DNA of 64,000 nt from Devosia submarina (GCF_003056345.1 NZ_PYWB01000009.1:62001-126000); one strand, 5' to 3'. Counted from the stretch's first letter, positions 28,093 to 38,700 are shown. Notes: a model not told the origin generated them from the sequence alone. Made by a program: numbers and translations.

Positions 28093-28796
28093 TGCCCCTG
28101 ATTGAACTGAAGCACGTGGTGGGCGGCTATGGCGGCGCACCGATCCTTAACGGCGTCAACATGGCCATCGAAGCCAGCGATATCGGGGTCATTGTCGGCC
28201 CCAATGGCGCGGGCAAGTCGACGACGCTGAAAGCCATTTTCGGTCTGCTCCGCGTAACCGGCGGCACGATCGATTTCGGCGGCGAGAACATCGCTAATTC
28301 CCTGCCCGACAAGCTCGTGCCCAAGGGCCTGAGCTTCGTGCCGCAGGAGAAAAACGTCTTCACCTCGATGACGGTTGAAGAAAACCTCGAAATGGGTGCC
28401 TTCACCCGTTCCGACGATTTCCGCCCGACCATGGATTGGGTCTATGGCATGTTCCCGGTTCTCGCCGAAAAACGCCGCCAGCCGGCGGGGGAGCTTTCGG
28501 GCGGCCAGCGCCAGATGGTGGCCATGGGCCGCGCGCTCATGAGCAAGCCAAAGCTGCTGATGCTGGACGAGCCCTCGGCGGGCCTGTCGCCGCGCTATGT
28601 GATCGAGATTTTTGAAACCATCGTGCGCGTCAACAAGGAAGGCGTCGGCATCCTGATGGTCGAGCAGAATGCCCGTCAGGCGCTGGCCTTTGCATCCAAG
28701 GGCTTCGTGCTTGCGCAGGGCCAGAACCGCTTCACCGGCACCGGGCCAGAACTGATTGCCGATCCCGAAGTCGCCAAAAGTTTCCTCGGGGGCTAG
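28092..28796 (+). CDS. livF: Branched-chain amino acid ABC transporter ATP-binding protein LivF
   Basis: The second ATPase of the importer, 234 residues. Walker A GPNGAGKST, LivF-typical FVPQEKNVFTSMTVEENL, signature LSGGQRQM and Walker B LLMLDEPSAGLSP. The ATG overlaps the livG stop by one base and the gene ends three bases before livH, so the four liv genes are one operon. Confidence 0.95.
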   Translation: MPLIELKHVVGGYGGAPILNGVNMAIEASDIGVIVGPNGAGKSTTLKAIFGLLRVTGGTIDFGGENIANSLPDKLVPKGLSFVPQEKNVFTSMTVEENLEMGAFTRSDDFRPTMDWVYGMFPVLAEKRRQPAGELSGGQRQMVAMGRALMSKPKLLMLDEPSAGLSPRYVIEIFETIVRVNKEGVGILMVEQNARQALAFASKGFVLAQGQNRFTGTGPELIADPEVAKSFLGG

Positions 28797-28799
28797 GAA

Positions 28800-29804
28800 A
28801 TGGACGAACTCATATTCTTTATCAATCGCGTGCTGATTTCCGGCACCGTTCTTGGCTCCATCTATGCCCTGGGCGCAGTCGGCGTTACGCTGATTTTCGG
28901 CATCCTGCGTTTTGCCCATTTCGCCCATGGCGACATGATGACCATGGGGGCGTTTGTTGCCTTTGTGCTGGCTGCCGCGCTGACCGCCATGGGCATCGTT
29001 ACGCCCTTGCCGATGGGCTTTGTGGTTCTGCCGCTGGCCATGATCATTACAGCCGTTCTCGCTTTGGGACTGGACAAGGGTTTTTATGCGCCGCTACGCG
29101 AGCGCGGGGCCAGGCCCGTTACCCTCCTGATCGCCTCCATCGGCGTCACGCTGATGATCCAGGGCCTCACGCGCCTGATCTTTGGCTCGGGCACCAGGAC
29201 GTTCTTTGAAAGCGAATCCAAGGACATCTTCCGCATCGACATGAGCTGGGCCGGCGGCTCGCGCCCCATTTCGATCACCGAACCTCAGATCATCATGTTC
29301 GTCGTGACAGCGCTGATTGTGGTTGCGCTGCACCTGTTTCTCACCCGATCGCGGCTGGGCAAGGCCATGCGCGCCATGGCCGACAATGCGGCACTGGCGC
29401 AGGTTTCGGGCATCAACACGGCTCTTGTGGTACGGGTCACCTGGGTCATCGCCGGCGCTCTTGCCTGCGTTGCCGGCACCATGCTGGCGCTGGACGTGGC
29501 GCTTATGCCGGATCTGGCGTTCAACATCGTCCTGCCCATCTTTGCGGCGGCCATTGTTGGCGGGCTCGGCCATGCCTATGGCGCTATCGTCGGCGGCTTC
29601 CTGATTGCCTTTGCCGAAACCATGGCCGTCTTCAACTGGACAGCCGTTCTGCGCCCGCTCAACGGGATCCTACCCGAAGGCATGGCGCTGCCGGCCAATC
29701 TGGCCGTGGTGCCCACGGAATATAAGCTCACCGTCGCCTTTGTTATCCTGGTCATTACCCTTCTGGTCCGCCCGACCGGTATCTTCAAGGGAGCCTCGAC
29801 ATGA
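28800..29804 (+). CDS. livH: Branched-chain amino acid ABC transporter permease LivH
   Basis: Inner-membrane permease of 334 residues with about eight helices. Family marks are the N-terminal GTVLGSIYALGAVGVTLIFGILRFAHFAHGD and the GKAMRAMADNAALAQVSGIN ATPase-contact loop. Its last four bases overlap livM (ATGA). The exact substrate could be a branched-chain or related amino acid, or a short amide or urea, as in other HAAT systems. Confidence 0.94.
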   Translation: MDELIFFINRVLISGTVLGSIYALGAVGVTLIFGILRFAHFAHGDMMTMGAFVAFVLAAALTAMGIVTPLPMGFVVLPLAMIITAVLALGLDKGFYAPLRERGARPVTLLIASIGVTLMIQGLTRLIFGSGTRTFFESESKDIFRIDMSWAGGSRPISITEPQIIMFVVTALIVVALHLFLTRSRLGKAMRAMADNAALAQVSGINTALVVRVTWVIAGALACVAGTMLALDVALMPDLAFNIVLPIFAAAIVGGLGHAYGAIVGGFLIAFAETMAVFNWTAVLRPLNGILPEGMALPANLAVVPTEYKLTVAFVILVITLLVRPTGIFKGAST

Positions 29805-31126
29805 GTGCGGCGGCAACAACTTCCCCCAAGGGCTGGGACAGCCCCCTGCGGCGCGGCTTGATGCTGTTTGCCGCCATGTTCCTTGTCGTGGTCGCGGTGG
29901 GCGTCGCCCAGGGCACGGCCTCCATGCTGCTGATCCTGGTGCAGGCCACCGCCTTTGCCCTGATCGCGCTGGGCCTCAATATCCAGTGGGGCTATGGCGG
30001 GCTGTTCAATTTCGCCATCATGGGCTTCCTGATGGTGGGTGGCGCCTCCACCGTCTTTCTGTCCTATCCGGTCAACGCCGCCTTTTGGGATAGCGAAGGC
30101 CCCATGATGCTGGGCCGCGCGCTGCTGGCGTTCCTTGCCGGCCTGGTGCTGGTGCTTTTGGCGCGCCAGAGCCACCGCATCGGGCTTAGGGGCAAGGCAA
30201 AGACCACGCTTGTCGTTCTGGCCTGGATTGCTGGCTACATCATCTATCGCTCGCAGATCGATCCAGCCGCGGCCTATATCGAATCAACCGCCGGCTTTAT
30301 CGGCGGCCTTGGCCTTCACCCCGTTTTGGGCTGGGCCTTTGGCGGGCTTGTCTCGGCGGTGATCGCCTTCTTTATCGGCAAGATCAGCCTGGGCCTGCGC
30401 ACAGATTACCTGGCCATTGCCACGATCGGCATTTCGGAAATCTTGCGTGCCCTGATCAAGAACATGGACTGGCTGACGCGCGGCACCATGACCGTGTCCC
30501 CCATGCCCTGGCCCACGCCCTTGCCGCAGCAATTGCAGGCCTGGGGAAGCTCCATTCCGGAAAGCTTCATGCTGGCCCGTGTCTGGTTCCTGGTGCTGGC
30601 GACAATTGTTCTGATCGCTGCCTTCATTATCGTCGAACGCGCCTATGGCGGGCCTTGGGGCCGCATGATGCGCGCCATCCGCGACAACCACATTGCCGCT
30701 TCCTCCATGGGCAAGGACGTCACCGGGCGCCAGCTCGAGCTCTTTATCTTCGGCTCGGTGCTGATGGGCATTGGCGGGGCGATCCTTGCCACCTTTACCC
30801 AGATCTTCGACCCTTCCGGCTATCAGCCGATCAACCACACCTTTATGGTCTGGGTGATGGTGATTGTCGGTGGCGCGGGCAATAATTGGGGCGTTGTGCT
30901 GGGGGCGTTCCTGATCTACATCGTCTGGATTATTTCCGATCCGCTGGCGCAGCTGATCTTCCTTAATCTTTCCAGCCTCACCGAAAGCATTGGCTGGGGC
31001 GCCATCCCCGAAATCGACTCCCGCTCCCTCCAGATGCGCGTGTTCGTGCTGGGCGTCGTCATCACCATCGCCCTGCGCTATGCACCAAAAGGCTTGATCC
31101 CCGAAGTGGTGCGCCGGGAAGGCTAA
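29801..31126 (+). CDS. livM: Branched-chain amino acid ABC transporter permease LivM
   Basis: Partner permease of 441 residues, longer than the common 300-360 because of an extra N-terminal portion with helices (about residues 15-170). The conserved part includes GLRTDYLAIATIGISEILR, WGRMMRAIRDNHIAASSMGKDV and the VGGAGNNWGVVLGAFL segment. It ends the livGFHM operon and is followed by a repeat-filled gap. The binding protein gene is 1.4 kb away on the other strand. Confidence 0.93.
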   Translation: MSAAATTSPKGWDSPLRRGLMLFAAMFLVVVAVGVAQGTASMLLILVQATAFALIALGLNIQWGYGGLFNFAIMGFLMVGGASTVFLSYPVNAAFWDSEGPMMLGRALLAFLAGLVLVLLARQSHRIGLRGKAKTTLVVLAWIAGYIIYRSQIDPAAAYIESTAGFIGGLGLHPVLGWAFGGLVSAVIAFFIGKISLGLRTDYLAIATIGISEILRALIKNMDWLTRGTMTVSPMPWPTPLPQQLQAWGSSIPESFMLARVWFLVLATIVLIAAFIIVERAYGGPWGRMMRAIRDNHIAASSMGKDVTGRQLELFIFGSVLMGIGGAILATFTQIFDPSGYQPINHTFMVWVMVIVGGAGNNWGVVLGAFLIYIVWIISDPLAQLIFLNLSSLTESIGWGAIPEIDSRSLQMRVFVLGVVITIALRYAPKGLIPEVVRREG

Positions 31127-31177
31127 GGAGCCTGGAAGAATAGGGCTGCGCTGTGGCTGGCACACCCGCGCCCCAGT

Positions 31178-31294
31178 AGACCTCATCCTGAGCCCGTCGA
31201 AGGACGAGGTCGTGCCCCCCGAAGCCTTCACGCGCTCGACCCCGGGTGAAGCCCGGGCAGGCTCTCGTGGTTCGACAAGCTCGCCATGAGGTCT
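31178..31294. repeat. Dispersed palindromic intergenic repeat, copy A
   Basis: A composite unit. The left arm GACCTCATCCTGAGCCCGTC with GAAGGACGAGGTCGTG faces a right arm GTGGTTCGACAAGCTCGCC with ATGAGGTCT. The arms are inverted variants of one another around a variable middle. The gap 31127-31534 holds no gene, only copies A and B and the element at 31332-31379. Confidence 0.8.
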
Positions 31295-31331
31295 CCTGTA
31301 GTCTGAGCCTCTCCTTGGAGTACTGACCGCC

Positions 31332-31379
31332 CAGTCGACACCCTCCCCCTCGCGGGGAGGGATCAAGTGTGGGGGGCGA
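31332..31379. repeat. Second-type intergenic repeat: CAGTCGACACCCTCCCC element
   Basis: Begins CAGTCGACACCCTCCCC and contains the small palindrome CCCTCGCGGGGAGGG followed by ATCAAG and a G-rich end. A near-identical copy lies at 39228-39274. The 17-base shared start and same spacing to the G-run show a real repeat family. Confidence 0.75.
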
Positions 31380-31418
31380 CTAGCCCAAATTTCAGGCGCA
31401 TCTCCGGGATTACCCAGC

Positions 31419-31510
31419 AGACCTCATCCTGAGCCTGTCAAGAGACGAGGTCGTGCATCCCAAGCCTCCACTCGCACGACCCCTGGTTCGACAGGCTCAC
31501 CATGAGTCTC
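31419..31510. repeat. Dispersed palindromic intergenic repeat, copy B
   Basis: Left arm AGACCTCATCCTGAGCCTGT with an altered CAAGAGACGAGG, right arm CTGGTTCGACAGGCTCACCA with TGAG. It ends 25 bases before the stop of the dehydrogenase gene, between convergent livM and that gene. Confidence 0.8.
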
Positions 31511-31534
31511 TTTCCAAATCCAAGGCCCAGCCCC

Positions 31535-32452
31535 CTAGTCCCCAAACCGCACCCCCGTCAAATTCTCCGAAACCTCCCACAACCGCCTGGCCGCCGCATC
31601 GTCCTCTGCCGCTGGTGGCAGCTTCACCAATGTGGGCTTGCCGCGCCACCCTCCCGCGCCATCAGGCCCAACAAACGAGAGCGGGGCGAGATCCATATCG
31701 GCAGCGGCAGCCACGCTCGGCAGCGCGCCATCAAAGGCAGACTGCGCCACCAGCTTGTTGAAGAACCCGCCAATGCGCGCGGCAGGGCCGTTGCCCATGC
31801 CCGAGGATATCAGCCCCGTGGAGGACAGCCCCGGATGGCTCGCGAGCACGCTGAGGCCCCAGCCATTGCGATTGCTCGCTTCCTGCAGGCTACGCATAAA
31901 CAAAAGGTTCGCGAGCTTGGATTGCCCATAGGCGCGCCAGGGGGAATAGCGGCGCTCTGACTGAAGGTCCTCGAAGGCCATGCGGCCCCGGCGGGCGGCA
32001 TTGCTTGATACCATCACGACACGGGCGCGCCCCTCTTGGAGGCGCTGCAGGAGCCGGCCGGTCAGGGCGAAATGGGCGAGGTGGTTGGTGCCGAACTGCA
32101 GCTCATAGCCATCTGTGGTGGTCTTGCGCTGCGGCGGCATCATCACGCCCGCATTGTTGACCAGGATATCGATCTGCGCATGCATGGCGGTGATGCGCGC
32201 GGCGGCGGCGGCGACATCGGCGAGATCGGCCATGTCGAAGCGTTCGAACTCGATATGCCCCTTGATCTTGCTCGCGGCAATGTCGCGCATGGCGGCGACG
32301 CCCTTGTCGGCGTTGCGGCCCGCCAGGATCACATGGGCACCAGCCTGAGCCAGCATGCGGGCGGTTTCAAGCCCGATCCCGCCCGTTGCACCGGTGACAA
32401 GGGCGATCTTGCCGCTCAGATCTGGAATATCCGCCTGGCTGGTGATGCGCAT
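31535..32452 (-). CDS. Short-chain dehydrogenase/reductase (retinol-dehydrogenase-like)
   Basis: A classical SDR of 305 residues. NAD(P) motif TGATGGIGLETARML is at residues 20-34, then the NNAGV motif and the active-site YxxxK as YGQSKLANLLF. The acidic residues after the second strand are absent and NADK follows an arginine, so NADP(H) may be preferred. The substrate is unknown. It is leftward, convergent with livM, and separated from the liv binding-protein gene by a terminator. Confidence 0.85.
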   Translation of the reverse strand: MRITSQADIPDLSGKIALVTGATGGIGLETARMLAQAGAHVILAGRNADKGVAAMRDIAASKIKGHIEFERFDMADLADVAAAAARITAMHAQIDILVNNAGVMMPPQRKTTTDGYELQFGTNHLAHFALTGRLLQRLQEGRARVVMVSSNAARRGRMAFEDLQSERRYSPWRAYGQSKLANLLFMRSLQEASNRNGWGLSVLASHPGLSSTGLISSGMGNGPAARIGGFFNKLVAQSAFDGALPSVAAAADMDLAPLSFVGPDGAGGWRGKPTLVKLPPAAEDDAAARRLWEVSENLTGVRFGD

Positions 32453-32495
32453 GGGGTTTGGCCTTTGGGTTGGGGAAGGTTTGTGAGCTTAAATG

Positions 32496-32522
32496 AAAAC
32501 GGCCCGGGATCGCTCCCGGGCC
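32496..32522 (-). terminator. Intrinsic terminator after the LIV-type binding protein gene
   Basis: GGCCCGGGA and TCCCGGGCC form a perfect nine-base stem around four bases; read leftward the stem is followed by GTTTTC. It lies 27 bases after the leftward stop at 32549 and separates it from the dehydrogenase gene. Confidence 0.88.
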
Positions 32523-32548
32523 GCAAAGATTTGCCATGAAGCGAAGAA

Positions 32549-33757
32549 CTATTCGATCAGGCCCTTGTTGACGACCGAGCCGCCTTCAATGACGTAGTAG
32601 TTGATGGCGCCGGCGACATCGCCGACATCGTCGAACTCGACGCTGCCCGAAGCGCCTTCATAGTTGATGTCGGTGCCAGCAGCGATCAGCTCCTTGGCCT
32701 TGCTCCATTCGCCCGGCAGGATGGTTTCGCCGGGGGCGTTGGCCACTTCGCGCAGGGCTGCAGAGATGCCTTCACGGTCGGCCGAGCCGGACTTCTCGAT
32801 GGCAAGACCGAGCAGGAACACCGCGTCATAGGAGTTGGTAACATAGGTGCCATTGGGGTCCTGGCCGGCAGCTTCGGTCAGCGCAACCAGCGCATCAAAG
32901 GCTGGGCCTTCGGCCGGAGCGGCCTGGGTCAGGATCATGCCTTCAAGGCTTGCCGCATCGCGGTTGGCGACCAGGGCCTCGCCGGCCATGCCGTCGCCGC
33001 CGACAAAGAGGTCGAACGAGCCGGACTCGACGGCCTGGTTGAGGATGGCGCCGCCGCCGGCGTTTTCATAGCCATAGATCACCAGCGTGGTGGCGCCGGA
33101 AGCTTCGATCTGGCCGATTTCGGGGCGGTAGTCGGCCTTGCCGTCTTCATGGGCGACATTGGCCAGAACGGTGCCGCCGCCAGCAGCGAAGGCATCGGCA
33201 AAGGCGCCAGCCAGGCCCGAACCATAGTCATTGTTGACATAGGTGAGGCCCACTTCGGTTACGCCCTGGGCGAGCAGCAATTCGGCAGCCTTCACGCCCT
33301 GGATGGAGTCCGGAACCACGTCGCGGAACACAAGGTCATTGTCGTCAAGCTCGGCCACGGCCGGAGCCGTGGAGGCAGGCGAGATCATCACGACATTGCC
33401 GGGGATGGCCGAGCCATTGGCACCGGCAATGGTGGCGCCGGAGCAATAGCCACCAAAGATCGCCACAACCTGCTCGCTGTTGACCAGGCGGTCGGCAGCA
33501 GGGCCGGCCGTGCCGCCGTCGCAGGCGCTGTCGGCAACAACCGAGGTCAGGTTCTGGCCGTCAAGAACGCCGCCCTGCTCATTGATATTGCTGATCGCCA
33601 GATTGCCAGCTTCCACCATGCCGGGCGCAAAGCCAGCGATGGGGCCGGTTACGTCAGCGAGAAAGCCGATCTTGACTTCCTGGGCCATGGCTGGCGCTGC
33701 GACCAGCAGGGTCGTGGCGGCAACGGCCAGGGTCAGGGTCTTGTTCAGTTTGAGCAT
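32549..33757 (-). CDS. Branched-chain amino acid ABC transporter substrate-binding protein (LivJ/LivK type)
   Basis: Periplasmic binding protein of 402 residues for the HAAT importer. The signal peptide MLKLNKTLTLAVAATTLLVAAPAMAQ ends in an AMA-Q cleavage site. The mature start EVKIGFLADVTGPIAGFAPGMVEAG and GIFGGYCSGAT-type loops match the Leu/Ile/Val-binding family. The ATG at 33757 has GAGGG six bases upstream; an ATG two codons earlier abuts that site. It is leftward, facing away from livGFHM with the dehydrogenase between, and has its own terminator, allowing high expression. Confidence 0.92.
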   Translation of the reverse strand: MLKLNKTLTLAVAATTLLVAAPAMAQEVKIGFLADVTGPIAGFAPGMVEAGNLAISNINEQGGVLDGQNLTSVVADSACDGGTAGPAADRLVNSEQVVAIFGGYCSGATIAGANGSAIPGNVVMISPASTAPAVAELDDNDLVFRDVVPDSIQGVKAAELLLAQGVTEVGLTYVNNDYGSGLAGAFADAFAAGGGTVLANVAHEDGKADYRPEIGQIEASGATTLVIYGYENAGGGAILNQAVESGSFDLFVGGDGMAGEALVANRDAASLEGMILTQAAPAEGPAFDALVALTEAAGQDPNGTYVTNSYDAVFLLGLAIEKSGSADREGISAALREVANAPGETILPGEWSKAKELIAAGTDINYEGASGSVEFDDVGDVAGAINYYVIEGGSVVNKGLIE

Positions 33758-33987
33758 GTTCATCCCTCTTGTGGCTCGCTTCCTGGGGCGGCTCTTGCCT
33801 GAGCCGGTCTTTCCGATGGAAGCAAGGCGATAAGCAGGCGCCCGTCGCGCCTGGCTGGGGGGAATGTTGCACATTTGCCCGTGCCGAGTCACCTTGTATT
33901 GATTGGGAAATACCCGTTGTCTCGCGGTTGCTTAACGCGAGGGGTTTTCGCATAGAGTGCGCCTGGCAACAAAGGATAAGCGGACCC

Positions 33988-35007
33988 ATGACACGCCTTT
34001 TGGCCCTTTTCGCTTGCGTGCTCTTTTCCCTGTGCGCCACTCCGGCCTGGGCACAGCTCACCGTGCTGGACCAGGCGCAGGACGTAGTCTCAGATCCTGC
34101 CGCTCCGCCGCCCCCCTGCGGCACCCAGACGCTCAACATTGCCCGCATGAGCTGGCCTTCGGCGGAACTGCTGGCCGAAATCCACGCCCGCATCCTAGCC
34201 CGTGAATACCGCTGCGACGCCCGCGTCATTCCGGGAGATCTCGCCGCCACGGCTTCGGCCATGGGCTCCACCGGCCAGCCCGCCGTGGCGCCCGAAATGT
34301 GGATCACGCGCATTGCTGAAGTCTGGAATGCCGGGGTTGAACGCCAGCAAATGCGCCAGACCGCGCCGACCTTTGGCGAAGGCCAGCTGGAAGGCTGGTT
34401 TATTCCAGCCGAAATCGCCGCGGCCCACCCCGAACTCACTGCCGCTTCAGGCCTCGCCGAGGCCTTGCCTTCCATCCAGCCCGAGGGCAGGACGCGGTTC
34501 ATTTCCTGCCCGCCCGATTGGGCCTGCGCCCTGATCAACCGCAATCTGATCCGCGCCCATGGGCTCGAGAACCTCCTCGAGATCGTGGAGCCCGCCAATC
34601 GCTTCGAGATGGACACGTTGATTGCTGAAGCCATGAGCCGCAACGAGCCCGTGGTGTTTTACTATTGGCGCCCCAATGCCATTCTCGCCCAGTTCGAATT
34701 CCGTCCGCTCGACATGGGCGCCTATGACGAAGAGGCCGCCAAATGCCTGGCGCGTCTCGTCTGCGAGGCGCCAAAGCCCTCCGCCTTTCCTAGCGAACCT
34801 GTGGTGATTGCGCTCAGCGAATGGGTGTTTTCAGAAGCGCCGGTGGTCGCCTCCTATTTTGGGCGCGCCAGCATGCCGCTCGCCGAAATGGACCGCCTTC
34901 TCGCCCAGCTCAACGAACCGGGGGCAAGCGTTGAGGGCATTGCCGACCGGTTTGTTGCCCAAAAGCGTGATCTTTGGGGACCCTGGCTTGGTGCCATTGC
35001 TCCATAA
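33988..35007 (+). CDS. Orphan OpuAC/ProX-like quaternary-amine ABC substrate-binding protein
   Basis: Secreted protein of 339 residues. The signal peptide MTRLLALFACVLFSLCATPAWA has an AWA-Q cleavage site. The mature part follows the glycine-betaine-binding fold: LNIARMSWPSAELLAEI, MGSTGQPAVAPEMW, VVFYYWRPNAILAQFEF. The family binds betaine, choline or carnitine through aromatic cages; the visible Trp residues fit. No cognate permease or ATPase is adjacent, which is unusual. It is divergent from the LIV-type binding protein gene over a 230-base shared region. Confidence 0.8.
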   Translation: MTRLLALFACVLFSLCATPAWAQLTVLDQAQDVVSDPAAPPPPCGTQTLNIARMSWPSAELLAEIHARILAREYRCDARVIPGDLAATASAMGSTGQPAVAPEMWITRIAEVWNAGVERQQMRQTAPTFGEGQLEGWFIPAEIAAAHPELTAASGLAEALPSIQPEGRTRFISCPPDWACALINRNLIRAHGLENLLEIVEPANRFEMDTLIAEAMSRNEPVVFYYWRPNAILAQFEFRPLDMGAYDEEAAKCLARLVCEAPKPSAFPSEPVVIALSEWVFSEAPVVASYFGRASMPLAEMDRLLAQLNEPGASVEGIADRFVAQKRDLWGPWLGAIAP

Positions 35008-35116
35008 TCGGGCAAGCCGAACGCTTGAGCCTGCATGACAGCTTGACGACAGCCATGCGTCCGTTCCAGTTGCACTCATTATGCGCGGATGGATATAAGG
35101 AGCCGGGAAGCCGGCT

Positions 35117-35554
35117 TTGGCAGTGGGAGTGAATGCCTTGGATTTGAAGCGGATCAACGATCACGTCAGCGTCTCGGGACAGATCATGCCCCAGGATATT
35201 CCTGCGCTCAAGGACGCCGGTTTCGTCGCCATCATCAACAACCGTCCTGACGATGAATCGCCTGACCAGCCACAAGGCGCCGAGATCGAGGCTGCCGCCA
35301 AGGCGGCAGGGCTTGCCTATCATGCGATCCCCCTGGGTCGCGAAGGCGTCTCGCCGGAAATGGTTGAACAGACCAGGGCCGTGCTCGAGGGGAGCAATGG
35401 CCCGGTGTTCTGCTTCTGCCGTTCGGGCACGCGTTCCACGACCCTTTGGGCCTTGAGCCAGGCCGGCGAAATGGACAGCGGCGAGATCATCTCGCAGGCC
35501 GCCGGCGCCGGCTACGACATGAGCCACCTCGCAGGCCATCTGAACCGCGAATGA
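35117..35554 (+). CDS. TIGR01244-family protein: CX5R phosphatase-like / sulfur-transferase-like
   Basis: About 145 residues. The signature CFCRSGTRST gives a CX5R P-loop (Cys-Arg-Ser-Gly-Thr-Arg) as in dual-specificity phosphatases and in the N-terminal domain of bacterial beta-lactamase-hydrolase-like (Blh) proteins. The preceding IINNRPDDESPDQPQ matches that family. In other bacteria related domains are tied to sulfide handling, but no sulfur genes are near here. The start is unclear (TTG 35117, GTG 35123 or GTG 35129). Confidence 0.82.
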   Translation: MAVGVNALDLKRINDHVSVSGQIMPQDIPALKDAGFVAIINNRPDDESPDQPQGAEIEAAAKAAGLAYHAIPLGREGVSPEMVEQTRAVLEGSNGPVFCFCRSGTRSTTLWALSQAGEMDSGEIISQAAGAGYDMSHLAGHLNRE

Positions 35555-35580
35555 TTGCTGTGCTCGGATAGATTTGTGAA

Positions 35581-35620
35581 AGACCTCATGGTGAGCCTGT
35601 CGAACCATGCGGTCGGGCGA
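35581..35620. repeat. Dispersed palindromic intergenic repeat, half copy C
   Basis: Only one arm is present: AGACCTCATGGTGAGCCTGT with CGAACCATGCGGTCGGGCG. It lies just after the TIGR01244 gene and upstream of pyc. Confidence 0.7.
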
Positions 35621-35778
35621 GTGGAGGACCTTTGCGCCATAGATGCGTGGTGCGACGGACGCTCCATAATGCCTACTGCAAGAAACCTGCTCGCACCGCC
35701 GTGACGGCGTCTGCGATTACCGCCTGAGCCGGGCCCCGCCCAGGGGTCCCTGATCCCCTCCTGCTCGGACCTTTATCG

Positions 35779-38700
35779 ATGCCAATCAAGAAAATCCTCG
35801 TCGCCAACCGCAGCGAAATTGCCATCCGCGTATTTCGTGCTGCCAACGAGCTGGGGCTCAAGACCGTCGCGGCCTATGCCGAGGAAGACAAGCTGGCGCT
35901 CCATCGCTTCAAGGCCGACGAAGCCTATCTGATCGGGCAGGGCAAGGGGCCGGTCGAAGCCTATCTTCAGATCGACGAATATATCCGCATCGCCCGTATC
36001 TCGGGTGCCGACGCGATCCACCCCGGTTATGGCCTGCTTTCGGAAAGCCCCGAGTTCGTTGATGCCTGCGAGGATGCCGGCATTATCTTTATCGGCCCGC
36101 GCGCGCAGACCATGCGCGACCTCGGCAACAAGGTCGCCGCGCGCAACATGGCGATTGCCTCCAATGTTCCCGTGGTGCCCGCCACCGAAGCGCTGCCCGA
36201 CGATCCCCAAGAGATCAAGCGCCTCGCCGCCGAGATCGGCTATCCCCTCATGCTCAAGGCATCGTGGGGCGGCGGCGGTCGCGGCATGCGCCGCATCATG
36301 GATGAAAAGACGCTCCTGGCCGAAGTTTCGGAAGGCAAGCGCGAGGCCAAGGCAGCCTTCGGCAAGGACGAAATGTACCTCGAAAAGCTGGTCGAGCGCG
36401 CCCGCCACGTGGAGGTGCAACTGATCGGCGACGATCACGGCAATCTCGTGCATTTATTCGAGCGGGATTGCTCCGTGCAGCGCCGCAACCAAAAAGTGGT
36501 GGAGCGCGCCCCGGCGCCTTATCTCAGCGATGCCGTTCGCAAGGAACTGACCGACGCGGCCGTGCGCCTTGGCAAGGCTGCGAATTACCGTGGCGCTGGC
36601 ACGGTCGAATTCCTGATGGATGCCGACACCAACCAGTTCTACTTCATCGAGGTCAATCCGCGCATCCAGGTCGAACATACCGTCACCGAAGAGGTCACCG
36701 GCATCGACATCGTCAAGGCGCAGATTCACCTGCTTGATGGCGCCGTCATTGGCACGCCGGAATCGGGTGTTCCCACCCAGGACAAGATCCGCCTCAACGG
36801 CAATGCCATCCAGTGCCGCGTCACCACCGAAGACCCAGAAGAGAACTTCATCCCCGACTATGGCCGGATCACCGCCTATCGCGCGGCGACAGGCTTTGGC
36901 GTGCGCCTCGATGGTGGCACGGCCTATTCGGGCGCCGTGATCACGCGTTTTTATGATCCGCTCTTGGAAAAAGTCACCTGCTGGGCACCTTCGGCAGACG
37001 AGGCTATTTCGCGCATGCACCGCGCCCTGCGCGAGTTCCGCATCCGGGGCGTGTCCACAAACCTTGCGTTTCTTGAAAACATCATCACGCACCCTGACTT
37101 TGTTGAGAACCGCTATACGACGCGCTTTATCGACACGACGCCGGAGCTGTTCAACTTCAAGCCGCGCAAGGATCGCGCGACCAAGCTCCTCAGCTACATC
37201 GCTGACGTCACCGTCAACGGCCATCCCGAAGTGCGCGACCGGCCGCGGCCACCAGCTGATGCGGCAGCGCCCGTCGTGCCGGAATTCCCGCCGCTCAGCG
37301 TCGTCGATGGCAGCCGGCAGATCCTTGATCGCGATGGCCCGGCGGCTCTCGCCCGCTGGATGAAAGAACAAAAGCGGGTTCTTTTCACCGACACCACCAT
37401 GCGCGACGCCCACCAGTCGCTCCTTGCCACGCGCATGCGCTCCTTCGACATCACGCGGATCGCCCAAAGCTATTCACGCGGCCTGCCCAACCTTTTCAGC
37501 CTCGAATGCTGGGGCGGCGCGACTTTCGACGTCGCCATGCGGTTCCTCAATGAGGACCCGTGGGAGCGCCTCGCCAAGGTGCGCGAGGGCGCGCCCAATA
37601 TCCTGACGCAAATGCTGCTGCGCGGCTCCAATGGCGTGGGCTACACCAATTATCCCGACAACGTCGTGCGCTTCTTCGTGGAGCAGGCGGCCAAGGGGGG
37701 CGTTGATATTTTCCGCGTCTTTGATTGCCTCAACTGGGTCGAGAACATGCGCGTCTCGCTCGATGCGGTGATCGAGGCGGGCAAGGTAGCCGAAGGCGTC
37801 ATCTGCTATACGGGCGACGTGCTCGATCCCGATCGCGCCAAGTACGACCTCAAATATTATGTCGGGCTCGCCCAGGAGCTAGAAAAAGCAGGCGCCCATG
37901 TGCTTGGTCTCAAGGACATGGCGGGCCTGCTTAAGCCTGCCGCCGCGCGTAAGCTGATTTCCACCCTGCGCGAGGAAACAAGCTTGCCCATCCATCTTCA
38001 CACCCATGACACATCGGGCGCCGCCGCCGCGACGGTTCTCGCCGCTGTGGATGCCGGGGTGGATGCCGTGGACGCCGCCATGGATGCCCTGAGCGGCACA
38101 ACCTCGCAGCCAACGCTTGGCTCCATCGTCGCAGCCCTCGCCGGTGGCGAGCGCGATCCGGGGCTCGATGCCAAGGCGATCCGGCAGATCTCGTTCTACT
38201 GGGAAGCTGTCCGTACGCAGTACCGCGCCTTTGAGAGCGATCTCAAGGGCGGGGCTTCGGAAGTGTACCTCCACGAAATGCCCGGCGGGCAGTTCACCAA
38301 TCTCAAGGAACAGGCTCGCTCGCTGGGTCTTGAAACGCGCTGGCATGAGGTCGCCCAGACCTATGCCGACGTCAACCAGATGTTTGGCGATATCGTCAAG
38401 GTCACCCCATCCTCCAAGGTCGTGGGCGACATGGCGCTGGCCATGGTCTCGGCCGGCCTCAGCAAGGCCGATGTGGAGGACCCCAATCGCGACATCGCCT
38501 TCCCCGATTCCGTTGTCGGCTTTTTTGCCGGCGACCTCGGCCAGCCACCCGGCGGCTTCCCCCAGGCGCTGCAGAAAAAGGTGCTCAAGGGCCGCACGCC
38601 GCTCACCGAGCGCCCTGGTTCCTACCTCAAAGATGTAGACCTTGAAGCCGAGCGCAAGAAGATCGAAGCGGAAGTGGGTCATCCCGTCGATGACTATCGT

